From positions 1 to 5,632 of the forward strand of contig ONWP01000249.1 of assembly GCA_900321595.1 (NCBI GenBank): a stretch of 5,632 nt of DNA. The letters run 5' to 3'. The translations under genes were made by a program, and so were the position numbers. The notes beneath the pieces are model-generated. The model was not told where the DNA came from. It did no database searches and worked only from the letters and a program-made list of their open reading frames with translations. Position 1 is the stretch's first letter, and each line of letters begins with the position of its first letter. The stretch comes from an uncultured Eubacteriales bacterium. GTDB lineage: Bacteria > Bacillota > Clostridia > Oscillospirales > Acutalibacteraceae. Shown piece by piece: positions 1 through 5,632 of the stretch.

Positions 1-798
1 ATCCAGTTCTATTCCGTCCGCGACGAAGCCGAAAAGGACTTCCGCGGCACCCTGCAGAAGATCCATGACATGGGCTATGAGGGCGTGGAGTTCGCCGGCC
101 TCTTCGGCCACAGCCCCGCCGAGGTCCGCGCCATGTGCGACGAGATCGGCATCATCCCCATGAGCGCGCACGTCGCGCTGGACGAGATGCTCGCCGACCC
201 CGACAAGGTCATCGGCGACTACGCCGAGATCGGCTGCCGCTTCATCGCGGTGCCCTATGTCACGGAGGAGCGCCGTCCCGGCGCGGAGAAGTTCGATGAG
301 ACCATCGAGGATATCCGCAGACTGGGCGATATCTGCAACAAGCACGGCGTCACCCTGCTCTACCACAACCACGACTTCGAGTTCGTCATGCTCGACGGCA
401 AGCGCGGTCTGGACGTGCTCTACGAGCGCGTGGAGCCCGAGCTGCTCGAGACCGAGATCGACGTCTGCTGGGCCAGAGTCGGCGGCGAGGATCCGGCAAA
501 GTACGTGCTCAAGTATTCCGGCCGCGCGCCCGTCGTCCACCTGAAGGATTACGCCGGCAAGCCGGAGGGCAAGCTGTACAACCTGATCGGCATCGACGAC
601 AACGCCGAGAACGACAGCGGCGCCTTCACCTTCAAGCCCGTCGGCCACGGCGTGCAGAATATCCCCGCCATCCTCGACGCGGCGGTCGTCGCCGGCGCGG
701 AATGGGTCGTCGTCGAGCAGGACAGCCCCGACGAGGGCAACACCAGCCTGAACGCCGCGAAGATGTCCATCGACTATCTGAAGACCGTCAACAAGTAA
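1..798 (+). CDS. Sugar phosphate isomerase/epimerase family TIM-barrel protein (5' partial)
   Basis: The reading frame is open from base 1, and the first residues (IQFYSVRDEAEKDF) already match the first beta-strand of xylose-isomerase-like TIM-barrel proteins. Only about 5-10 N-terminal codons are therefore missing, and the in-frame ATG at 70 is internal (Met24 of the visible part). The visible 265 residues run to the normal end of a family member of roughly 270-280 residues. Typical family blocks are GYEGVEFAG, LLYHNHDFEF, EIDVCWA, VVHLKDY and VVVEQD. The Asp, His and Glu of the last three are likely divalent-metal ligands, as in related epimerases. Members isomerise or epimerise free, phosphorylated or keto sugars in the cytosol, and the substrate cannot be read from sequence. 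The next gene starts 12 bases downstream, so this is the upstream member of a sugar-catabolic operon. In some pathways such proteins partner Gfo/Idh/MocA oxidoreductases in 3-keto-sugar chemistry, which is a possible alternative role. The family call is firm; the reaction is unknown. Confidence 0.88.
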   Translation: MQFYSVRDEAEKDFRGTLQKIHDMGYEGVEFAGLFGHSPAEVRAMCDEIGIIPMSAHVALDEMLADPDKVIGDYAEIGCRFIAVPYVTEERRPGAEKFDETIEDIRRLGDICNKHGVTLLYHNHDFEFVMLDGKRGLDVLYERVEPELLETEIDVCWARVGGEDPAKYVLKYSGRAPVVHLKDYAGKPEGKLYNLIGIDDNAENDSGAFTFKPVGHGVQNIPAILDAAVVAGAEWVVVEQDSPDEGNTSLNAAKMSIDYLKTVNK

Positions 799-810
799 GA
801 GGAACAGACC

Positions 811-2064
811 ATGAGCAAGAAAAACTGCCGCATCGGCGTGATCGGACTGGGCGGCCGCGGCAACGGCATGCTGGATATCCTGCTGGACGTCCCGGGCGTC
901 GTGGTGCCCGCGGTCTGCGACCGCATTCCGGAACGCGCCGCGCGCGGCGTCGAAACGGCGAAAAAGCACGGCGTTGAAGCCGTCGGCTACACGGATTATC
1001 ACAAAATGCTGGCCGAGGTGCCCATGGACGGCGTCTATATCGCCACGACGTGGACGACGCATCTGCCCATCGCGTACGACTGCATGCGCGCCGGCGTTCA
1101 CGCGGGCGTCGAGGTCGGCGGCGCGGCAAGCTTCGAGGAATGCCAGCGCGTCGTGCGCGCGTTTCAGGAGACCGGCAAGTTCTGCATGCTGATGGAGAAC
1201 TGCTGCTACGACCGGACCGAAATGGCCGTTCTGAACATGGTTCGGCAGGGGCTGTTCGGCGAGATTGTCCATCTGGAGGGCGGCTACCGCCACGATCTGC
1301 GCGAGGAGATCGTCACCGGCCGGGAGCGTCAGCACGGCAGACTGCACAATTTCCAGCACCGCAACGGTGAGCTGTATCCCACACATGAGCTGGGCCCGCT
1401 CGCGAAGCTTATTCACATCAACCGGGGCAACCGGTTCACGCACCTGGTCGCCATGGCGAGCAAATCCCGCGGGCTCGACGAGTGGATCCGCTCCCGGCAG
1501 ACCGATACGGATCTGCTCGGCTACCCCTGGGGCTGCGGCGACGTGGTCACGACGCTGATCAAGTGCGCCGGCGGCGAGACGATCACCCTGCACCACGACT
1601 GCTCCTGCCCCCGCCCCTACTCCCGGGACTACTGCGTCCAGGGCACGAAGGGCATCTTCAAAGAGGATCCCATGATCCAGTGGGCGGGCGGCGGCATGCT
1701 GCACTTCGACGGCGACGAGGAGAAGTGGGAGTCCTTCGACGAAAAATACAAGGAAAAGTACGACCATCCCCTGTGGCGTCTGACGGAGACCGAGGAGGCC
1801 AAGCGCGGCCACGGCGGCATGGATTATCTGATCCTCAGCGCCTTCGCCGAGGCCGTCCGCACCGGACAGCCGCCCATCGACACGTACGACACGGTCACGC
1901 TCATGGCGGTGACGTATCTTTCCGAGCAGTCGATCGCCATGGGCTCCATGCCGGTCCCCTTCCCGGATTTCACCGACGGCGCGTGGATCGAGCGCGAAGC
2001 GGAGCCCGCGGGCAAATACAACTGCTCTGAGCTATGTCCCGAATACTTTACGGAGGACGCGTAA
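811..2064 (+). CDS. Gfo/Idh/MocA family protein, GH109-like NAD-dependent glycosidase (alpha-N-acetylgalactosaminidase type)
   Basis: This 417-residue protein has an N-terminal Rossmann NAD(P) domain (GLGGRG at 12-17) and a C-terminal alpha/beta domain of the Gfo/Idh/MocA fold. Within that large family it carries blocks typical of GH109: EN at 129-130, GYRHDLR at 158-164, YPTHELGP at 189-196 and a following NRGNRF. The catalytic and binding residues known from the Elizabethkingia GH109 enzyme (Glu149, Tyr179, Tyr225, His228) have plausible equivalents at Glu129, Tyr159, Tyr189 and His192, with the same spacing within each pair. GH109 enzymes hold NAD tightly and cleave by transient oxidation at C3, elimination, addition and re-reduction. 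There is no signal peptide, so it should act in the cytosol on imported sugars. A GAGG ribosome binding site at 799-802 lies 8 bases before the ATG. The stop overlaps the kinase start (TAATG). It could instead be a plain sugar or 3-keto-glycoside dehydrogenase; GalNAc specificity is inferred. Confidence 0.85.
   Translation: MSKKNCRIGVIGLGGRGNGMLDILLDVPGVVVPAVCDRIPERAARGVETAKKHGVEAVGYTDYHKMLAEVPMDGVYIATTWTTHLPIAYDCMRAGVHAGVEVGGAASFEECQRVVRAFQETGKFCMLMENCCYDRTEMAVLNMVRQGLFGEIVHLEGGYRHDLREEIVTGRERQHGRLHNFQHRNGELYPTHELGPLAKLIHINRGNRFTHLVAMASKSRGLDEWIRSRQTDTDLLGYPWGCGDVVTTLIKCAGGETITLHHDCSCPRPYSRDYCVQGTKGIFKEDPMIQWAGGGMLHFDGDEEKWESFDEKYKEKYDHPLWRLTETEEAKRGHGGMDYLILSAFAEAVRTGQPPIDTYDTVTLMAVTYLSEQSIAMGSMPVPFPDFTDGAWIEREAEPAGKYNCSELCPEYFTEDA
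2052..2056 (+). promoter_or_regulatory. Shine-Dalgarno GGAGG that fixes the kinase start
   Basis: GGAGG sits 7 bases before the ATG at 2064, inside the last codons of the upstream gene. This supports 2064 over the in-frame ATG at 2034, which has no comparable site and would add ten residues ahead of the canonical N-terminal beta-strand of the kinase fold. Confidence 0.85.
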
Positions 2065-3020
2065 TGGCCTTTTATATCGGCGTGGACGGCGGCGGCACCA
2101 AGACGGCATACGCGCTGTTCAACGAAAAAAAAGAGCTGCTGGATCTGGTCAAGACCCCCGGCAGCAATCACGAAAACCTCCCCGGCTCCTTCGATGAGGC
2201 CGTGGAGATCATCTGGTCCGGCGTTTCCGCGCTGCTCGCGAAAAACGGTCTGACGACCGACGACGTGGCAGGCTGCCTGATGGGGCTTGCCGGCGTGGAT
2301 CACCCCTTCCAGCACGACGCGCTCTACGAAAGGCTTTTCGCGAAGGGCCTGCGCCGGTTCGAGCTGTATAATGACGGCTTCATCGTCACGAAGGCCGGCA
2401 CGCCGGACGGCGTCGGGATCGGGCTGAATCTGGGCACCGGCACCTGCTGCAACTCCATCGACGACCGGGGACAGATGCTCCAGCTCGGCGGCTTCGGCGC
2501 GTATTCGGGCGACGCCGGCAACGGCTGGTGGATCGCGGAGCAGACCTACTGCGCGATCTATCGCGACCTGGTTCTGCTGACCCGTCCCACGGCGATGACC
2601 GGCATCTTCTGCGAAAAGGCCGGGATCGCGCCGGAGGCGGACGCGTTTGTCGCGCTCGTCTCGAATTTCGACGGCGACGGCGCTGACGCGCAGGCGCGGC
2701 TCCTGTCGGACACCATGTTTGAGGCCGCCAATCAGGGCGACGCGGAGGCGCTCGCCATCGTGGAGGCGATGAGCGACGCGGCCGCCGATCTCGTCGCGGC
2801 GCACGCGAAGCGGCAGACCTTCGACCGCGACGTCATCCCCGTGGTGCTGTCCGGCTCCATGAACACGAAGATGCCCAACGAAGTATTCCTGCGCCGTCTG
2901 CGGGAAAAGGCGCAATCGCGCGCGGGCCGCAGCTTCGATTTCATCAAGCTGACGGCGGAGCCCGTAACCGGCTGCATCAACTGGATGCTGGAATCAATCG
3001 GAAAGGAAGCGAATCCATGA
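2064..3020 (+). CDS. BadF/BadG/BcrA/BcrD-type ATPase, N-acetylglucosamine kinase-like sugar kinase
   Basis: This 318-residue protein of the ASKHA (actin/hexokinase-like) fold has the usual family length of about 300-340. Its first strand and phosphate-1 loop read YIGVDGGGTKT (4-14). GSNHEN (33-38) and GLAGVDHP (74-81) match substrate and interdomain blocks of GlcNAc kinases. ND at 103-104 supplies a candidate catalytic Asp104. The phosphate-2 loop is LGTGT (123-127), followed by GGFGAYSGDAGNGWWI (142-157), a strong family signature. VVLSGS near residue 259 is the adenosine-binding block. It would phosphorylate an amino sugar, sugar or short glycoside in the cytosol using ATP. It lies between two glycosidase genes, overlapping the upstream stop by one base and the downstream start by four (ATGA), so the three proteins are probably made in step. 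The exact acceptor is not determined; glucosamine, GlcNAc or a disaccharide are all possible. Confidence 0.9.
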   Translation: MAFYIGVDGGGTKTAYALFNEKKELLDLVKTPGSNHENLPGSFDEAVEIIWSGVSALLAKNGLTTDDVAGCLMGLAGVDHPFQHDALYERLFAKGLRRFELYNDGFIVTKAGTPDGVGIGLNLGTGTCCNSIDDRGQMLQLGGFGAYSGDAGNGWWIAEQTYCAIYRDLVLLTRPTAMTGIFCEKAGIAPEADAFVALVSNFDGDGADAQARLLSDTMFEAANQGDAEALAIVEAMSDAAADLVAAHAKRQTFDRDVIPVVLSGSMNTKMPNEVFLRRLREKAQSRAGRSFDFIKLTAEPVTGCINWMLESIGKEANP

Positions 3021-4327
3021 AAGATATCAACGTGACCGTCATCGGCTCCGGCTCGACCTACTGCCCCGAGCTGGTGGACGGATTCCTCAAAAGACGCGAC
3101 AGCCTGCGCCTGAAGCGGCTGGTGCTGATGGACATTGACGAGCGCAAGCGCACGATCGTCGGCGCGATGATCGTCCGGATGCTCAAGCACGTGGGCGCCG
3201 ACACCGAGGTCGTCATGACGGACGATCTGGACGCGGCGCTGCAGGGCGCGGACTTCGTCGTGACGCAGATCCGCGTCGGCAAGCTGCACTGCCGCTACCT
3301 CGATGAGCATATCCCCGTCAAATTCGGCTACATCGGCCAGGAGACCACCGGCATCGGCGGCATGTTCAAGGCGCTGCGCACCATCCCCGTGATGGCGCAC
3401 ATCTGCGAGCGGATCGAGGCGATCTGCCCCGATGCGTTCCTGATCAACTTCACGAACCCCAGCGGCATCGTGACCGACTTCGTGCTCAACAACACGAACG
3501 TCAAGTGCATCGGCCTGTGCAACGTGCCCATCGATATGGTGGACACCGTCAAGGAGGCCGTCGGCGAGGACGCGGACATCACGTATCTGGGTCTCAATCA
3601 CCTGTCTTGGATCACGTCCGTGCTCGACAAGGACGGCAACGAGAAGCTTTACGACCTCTTCGACGCCGGCTACGCCCCGTCCGTCATGGCGAACATTCAG
3701 GACGACGGCTTCGATCTGAACTGCCTCAAGGCCGTCGGCGGCATTCCCTCGAGTTATCTGCAGTACTATTATGACCGGGACAAGAAGATCGACCACCTGA
3801 AGGAGTCGCTCAAGTCCCGCGCGCAGGTCTGCATGGAGATCGAGGAGGAGCTGCTGCGGCTCTATCAGGACGAATCGGTCGTCACGAAGCCGGCCGTCCT
3901 CGATCAGCGCGGCGGGCACAAGTATTCGCTGGTCGCCTGCAGCCTCATCGACGCGATCGCCAACGACAAGCAGGAGGTCCACATCGTCAATACGCTCAAT
4001 CAGGGCGCGATCCCCTTCATGGACGATGACGACGCGGTCGAGGTGGCCGCTGTCATCGGCAAGGACGGCGCAAAGCCCCTGCCCGTGCGTCCCACGTGGA
4101 ACCGCCACATCAAGGGGCTGATGACCGTCGTCAAGCAGTATGAGAAGCTCACCGTCGAGGCCGCCATGACCGGCAGCGACGCCGCGGCCATGAACGCGCT
4201 GATGATCCATCCCCTGTGCGGCGACTACGAACGCAGCTACAACTGCTTCTACGAGATGAAGCAGGCCAACATGGAGTATCTGCCCCAGTTCTGGCTGGGC
4301 AAGACCGTCAAGAGCACGAAGAAGTAA
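3017..4327 (+). CDS. Glycoside hydrolase family 4, probable NAD- and Mn-dependent 6-phospho-beta-glucosidase
   Basis: This 436-residue protein has the normal GH4 length. The N-terminal dinucleotide-binding loop is GSGSTYCPELV (10-20), with an acidic residue ending strand 2 (MDID, 38-41). FTNPSG (145-150) is the family block near the active site. CNVP at 168-171 is the signature associated with 6-phospho-beta-glucosidases; alpha-glucosidases carry CHEV, alpha-galactosidases CHSV and 6-phospho-alpha-glucosidases CDMP. Cys168 and His195 (NHLSW, 194-198) are the expected metal ligands, and Tyr247 in PSSYLQYYY is the likely catalytic base. GH4 enzymes oxidise C3 with NAD, eliminate the aglycone, then hydrate and re-reduce. 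An AAAGGA ribosome site lies 9 bases before the ATG, which overlaps the kinase stop. The kinase next door could supply the 6-phosphorylated substrate if no PTS is involved. The family is certain and the phospho-beta preference likely; the sugar (Glc or GlcNAc) is open. Confidence 0.93.
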   Translation: MKDINVTVIGSGSTYCPELVDGFLKRRDSLRLKRLVLMDIDERKRTIVGAMIVRMLKHVGADTEVVMTDDLDAALQGADFVVTQIRVGKLHCRYLDEHIPVKFGYIGQETTGIGGMFKALRTIPVMAHICERIEAICPDAFLINFTNPSGIVTDFVLNNTNVKCIGLCNVPIDMVDTVKEAVGEDADITYLGLNHLSWITSVLDKDGNEKLYDLFDAGYAPSVMANIQDDGFDLNCLKAVGGIPSSYLQYYYDRDKKIDHLKESLKSRAQVCMEIEEELLRLYQDESVVTKPAVLDQRGGHKYSLVACSLIDAIANDKQEVHIVNTLNQGAIPFMDDDDAVEVAAVIGKDGAKPLPVRPTWNRHIKGLMTVVKQYEKLTVEAAMTGSDAAAMNALMIHPLCGDYERSYNCFYEMKQANMEYLPQFWLGKTVKSTKK

Positions 4328-4346
4328 GCGATTCAACACAAAATGA

Positions 4347-4379
4347 GAACGGAAGCCGTCGGCCTCCGTTCATTTTTTT
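4347..4379 (+). terminator. Intrinsic terminator between convergent operons
   Basis: Arms GAACGGAAGCC (4347-4357) and GGCCTCCGTTC (4361-4371) pair at ten of eleven positions around a three-base loop, with one A:C mismatch. A run of seven T follows at 4373-4379. It sits 19 bases after the glycosidase stop. The opposite strand forms the same hairpin followed by TCATTTT, so it may also stop transcription from the minus-strand cassette, though less strongly. No gene is apparent elsewhere in the 77-base gap. Confidence 0.82.
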
Positions 4380-4404
4380 GATGTCTGTCCGGCGCGCGCC
4401 TTCG

Positions 4405-5385
4405 TTATCCTTCGTAGAAGCAATTGACGTCGCGGGCAAAGAGCTGCCCGGTCTGCGCGTAGGTGACGCACTTCGCGCCGCCGCGGCACCCGGACGCCTT
4501 CGGGCAGTAGACGCATTCCTTCGGGATCCCCGCGCCGCGCAGCTGCGTCATGAGCTCGCTTTTGCGGATGATCTCCTCCAGCTCGCCGTCGCGATAGTTC
4601 CCGATCACGAAGGGCAGCCTTCTGCACGGCATCACGCTCCCGTCCGGCAGGAAGATCAGCAGCCCCCGCCCGGTGGAGCACGCGTAATAGCACGGCGCGT
4701 CGGAAAATGTGGACTGCAGCGCCCGGCCGTTGTCCACCTTCATCCGCGCCCCCGCGTCAACGAACGCGCGCCGCAGCCGGTTCGCGGTTTCGGTCAGCGC
4801 GCGGAACTGCGCCGTCGTCAGGTACAGCGCGGGATCATCGGTGACGACGCGGTCCCACCAGAACTTGTGCACGCCGTGCTCGCCGCAGAACCGGACCAGC
4901 GCTTCGAAGCAGTGCGCGTTCGACTTCTGCGCCGTGAAGGACACGAGCACCTTGACCCCGGCTGATGCCAGCGCGTCGATCCCCGCCACGGCGGCGTCGA
5001 AGCTGCCCGCGCCGCGGATCCGTTCATGCGCTTCCCGCGTCCCGTCCAGACTGATCTGCACAAAAACCGGCTGAAGCGCGGCCAGACGCGACGCGGCCGC
5101 CGCGTCGATCAGGGTGCCGTTCGTCAGGATCGCCAGCCTGTGCCCCGCATCGCGGATCTTCTGCGCGAACGAAAAGAAATCCGGATGCAGCATCGGCTCG
5201 CCGCCCGTCAGATTGATCTGGCCCTTCGCGCCGACGCGCGAGAGGTGTCTGCCGAATTTCTCCAGCCCCTCCTGAAACAGCGATTCGGAGATCTGGTCCG
5301 CGTAGTCCGACTGGTAGCAGTGCGCGCAGCGCAGATTACACCGGCTCGTGATGTGCCACTGCAGATAGAAGGGCGCGTCCGCCAT
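4405..5385 (-). CDS. Radical SAM/SPASM protein, probable RiPP maturase
   Basis: This 326-residue enzyme starts almost directly with the first barrel strand and the radical SAM motif CNLRCAHC, so Cys16, Cys20 and Cys23 bind the SAM-cleaving 4Fe-4S cluster. TGGEP (60-64) is the SAM amino-group motif. ILTNGT (86-91) and QISLDG (110-115) are further barrel blocks. The C-terminal SPASM region has Cys236, then Gly249 and Cys254 (GX4C), Cys291, Cys294, Cys300 (followed by RGG), Cys306 and Cys322, enough for two auxiliary 4Fe-4S clusters. The third interval is CX5C rather than the canonical CX3C. Such enzymes form thioether or other radical crosslinks in peptides, or modify proteins. No N-terminal RRE (PqqD-like) domain is visible and it is shorter than many peptide maturases. 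Its ATG shares one base with the stop of the Ser/Cys-repeat peptide gene upstream, making that peptide the obvious substrate. The radical SAM/SPASM call is near certain; the reaction is inferred. Confidence 0.92.
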   Translation of the reverse strand: MADAPFYLQWHITSRCNLRCAHCYQSDYADQISESLFQEGLEKFGRHLSRVGAKGQINLTGGEPMLHPDFFSFAQKIRDAGHRLAILTNGTLIDAAAASRLAALQPVFVQISLDGTREAHERIRGAGSFDAAVAGIDALASAGVKVLVSFTAQKSNAHCFEALVRFCGEHGVHKFWWDRVVTDDPALYLTTAQFRALTETANRLRRAFVDAGARMKVDNGRALQSTFSDAPCYYACSTGRGLLIFLPDGSVMPCRRLPFVIGNYRDGELEEIIRKSELMTQLRGAGIPKECVYCPKASGCRGGAKCVTYAQTGQLFARDVNCFYEG

Positions 5386-5630
5386 CAGTCAGCGCCTCCC
5401 CCGCCGCAGGACGAGAAGGACGAGCACGACGAGCAGGAGGAGCAAGACGAGCAGGACGAACCGGAGGAGTCGGACGATCTCGAGGACGATCTCGAGGCTG
5501 CCGCCACTTTACGATTGTAGCGAATGCCCGCGTCCCGGATCAAGGTCTCGAAATCAAACGATTTTACCTGTTTCGTCTTACCGTTGAAATCCAGCACAGA
5601 CTGCGTCGGCGAAGCCAGATAGTAGCACAT
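5385..5630 (-). CDS. Candidate RiPP precursor with Ser-Ser-Cys repeats (5' end may lie beyond the window)
   Basis: From the ATG at 5630 the product is 81 residues. Residues 1-45 form a mixed, partly charged leader-like segment (for example FDFETLIRDAGIRYNRK) that I do not recognise. Residues 46-53 are SRSS twice. Residues 52-75 are eight Ser-Ser-X triplets with X = Asp, Gly, Cys, Cys, Cys, Cys, Phe, Cys, and the end is GGGGAD. Cys therefore falls at 60, 63, 66, 69 and 75, with one more at position 2. There is no membrane segment. A leader followed by a regular Cys-rich core, with an overlapping radical SAM/SPASM gene downstream, is what a radical-SAM RiPP precursor looks like. The product would plausibly carry thioether crosslinks from Cys sulfur to neighbouring residues. 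The start is only two bases from the window edge and no ribosome site can be examined, so translation may begin upstream. An alternative is a Cys-rich metal-binding or low-complexity protein. Confidence 0.78.
   Translation of the reverse strand: MCYYLASPTQSVLDFNGKTKQVKSFDFETLIRDAGIRYNRKVAAASRSSSRSSDSSGSSCSSCSSCSSCSSFSSCGGGGAD
5395..5402 (-). promoter_or_regulatory. Shine-Dalgarno for the radical SAM gene, inside the Gly4 codons of the peptide
   Basis: On the minus strand GGGGGAGG lies 9 bases before the ATG at 5385. The same bases form codons of the Gly4 tail (GGC GGG GGA GGC), so the peptide's C-terminal glycines and the maturase's ribosome site share DNA. With the TGATG stop/start overlap this supports translational coupling and confirms the chosen maturase start. 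Confidence 0.82.
5406..5477 (-). repeat. Eight imperfect 9-base tandem repeats encoding Ser-Ser-X
   Basis: Eight consecutive 9-base units of pattern TCN TCN NNN lie in the minus-strand frame. All sixteen serines use TCN codons and all five cysteines use TGC. The X codons in order are GAC, GGT, TGC, TGC, TGC, TGC, TTC, TGC. The units differ mainly at the third base of the Ser codons. This suggests growth by repeat duplication with later drift while the peptide pattern was kept. Confidence 0.88.
5472..5495 (-). repeat. Perfect 12-base tandem duplication before the Cys repeats
   Basis: GGACGATCTCGA (plus strand) occurs twice back to back at 5472-5483 and 5484-5495. It is in frame and encodes SRSS twice (residues 46-53). 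The exact identity contrasts with the drifted 9-base units next to it, so this is probably a more recent duplication. It overlaps the first Ser-Ser-X unit by six bases. Confidence 0.85.
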
Positions 5631-5632
5631 CA

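Noticed and set aside
70..72. ATG at 70 as the true start of the first gene
   Set aside because: The codons from base 1 encode the conserved first strand of the family (QFYSVRDE), so the start lies before the window.
2034..2063. Earlier in-frame ATG as kinase start
   Set aside because: The ten extra residues precede the normal N-terminal strand and lack a ribosome site. GGAGG with 7-base spacing points to 2064.
1824..2915. Minus-strand open frame (363 codons) antisense to the Gfo/Idh and kinase genes
   Set aside because: Both plus-strand genes have recognisable motifs throughout. The antisense product has none and spans two gene borders.
2732..4339. Long minus-strand open frame (535 codons) antisense to the GH4 gene
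   Set aside because: It lies fully opposite a clear GH4 gene and the kinase end. The translation is rich in Val, Asp, Ala and His with no family blocks, as expected when a GC-rich gene is read backwards.
4216..4965. Plus-strand open frame across the terminator and the end of the radical SAM gene
   Set aside because: It reads through the hairpin and lies opposite conserved SPASM cysteines. Its composition is Arg/Ala/Pro-rich without motifs.
5406..5495. CRISPR-like or regulatory repeat array
   Set aside because: The units are contiguous, 9 or 12 bases long, in frame and without spacers. They are coding repeats.
5026..5520. Plus-strand frame with a very acidic, repeat-like C-terminus (Asp/Glu/Gln triplets)
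   Set aside because: The acidic run is the complement of the TCN-TCN-TGC repeats. The minus strand has the coupled ribosome site, the stop/start overlap and the Cys pattern that fits the neighbouring radical SAM gene.

Overview
The window looks like chromosomal DNA of a GC-rich Clostridia-type Firmicute, probably a gut anaerobe. The reasons are strong G/C third-position bias, clear GGAGG-type ribosome binding sites, tightly overlapping operon genes, glycan-salvage enzymes and a Cys-rich radical-SAM peptide cassette. No taxonomic marker is present, so this assignment is tentative.

Region 1 (1-4327, plus strand) is a four-gene carbohydrate operon, cut at its left edge. The order is: a xylose-isomerase-like TIM-barrel sugar isomerase/epimerase (5' end missing), a Gfo/Idh/MocA protein carrying the conserved residues of GH109 NAD-dependent glycosidases, a BadF/BadG-type (N-acetylglucosamine kinase-like) sugar kinase, and a GH4 glycosidase with the CNVP signature of 6-phospho-beta-glucosidases. 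The last three genes are joined by TAATG and ATGA overlaps, so they are probably translationally coupled. The simplest reading is cytosolic breakdown of an imported, possibly amino-sugar-containing, glycoside. The kinase would make a phosphorylated sugar or disaccharide, and the two NAD-dependent redox glycosidases would cleave different linkages. No transporter or regulator is visible in the window.

Region 2 (4328-4404) is a short convergent intergenic gap. It holds an intrinsic terminator (hairpin plus T7), probably shared by both strands.

Region 3 (5632 down to 4405, minus strand) is a two-gene cassette. An 81-residue (or longer) peptide has a C-terminus built of Ser-Ser-X triplets with Cys at every third residue (60, 63, 66, 69 and 75) and a Gly4-Ala-Asp tail. 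A compact radical SAM/SPASM enzyme follows, with its start codon overlapping the peptide's stop codon. This is the layout of a RiPP precursor and its maturase, plausibly a thioether-type (sactipeptide/ranthipeptide-like) system. The strict three-residue Cys periodicity makes it the most interesting part of the window. The cassette's promoter, and any transporter or protease, lie beyond the right edge.
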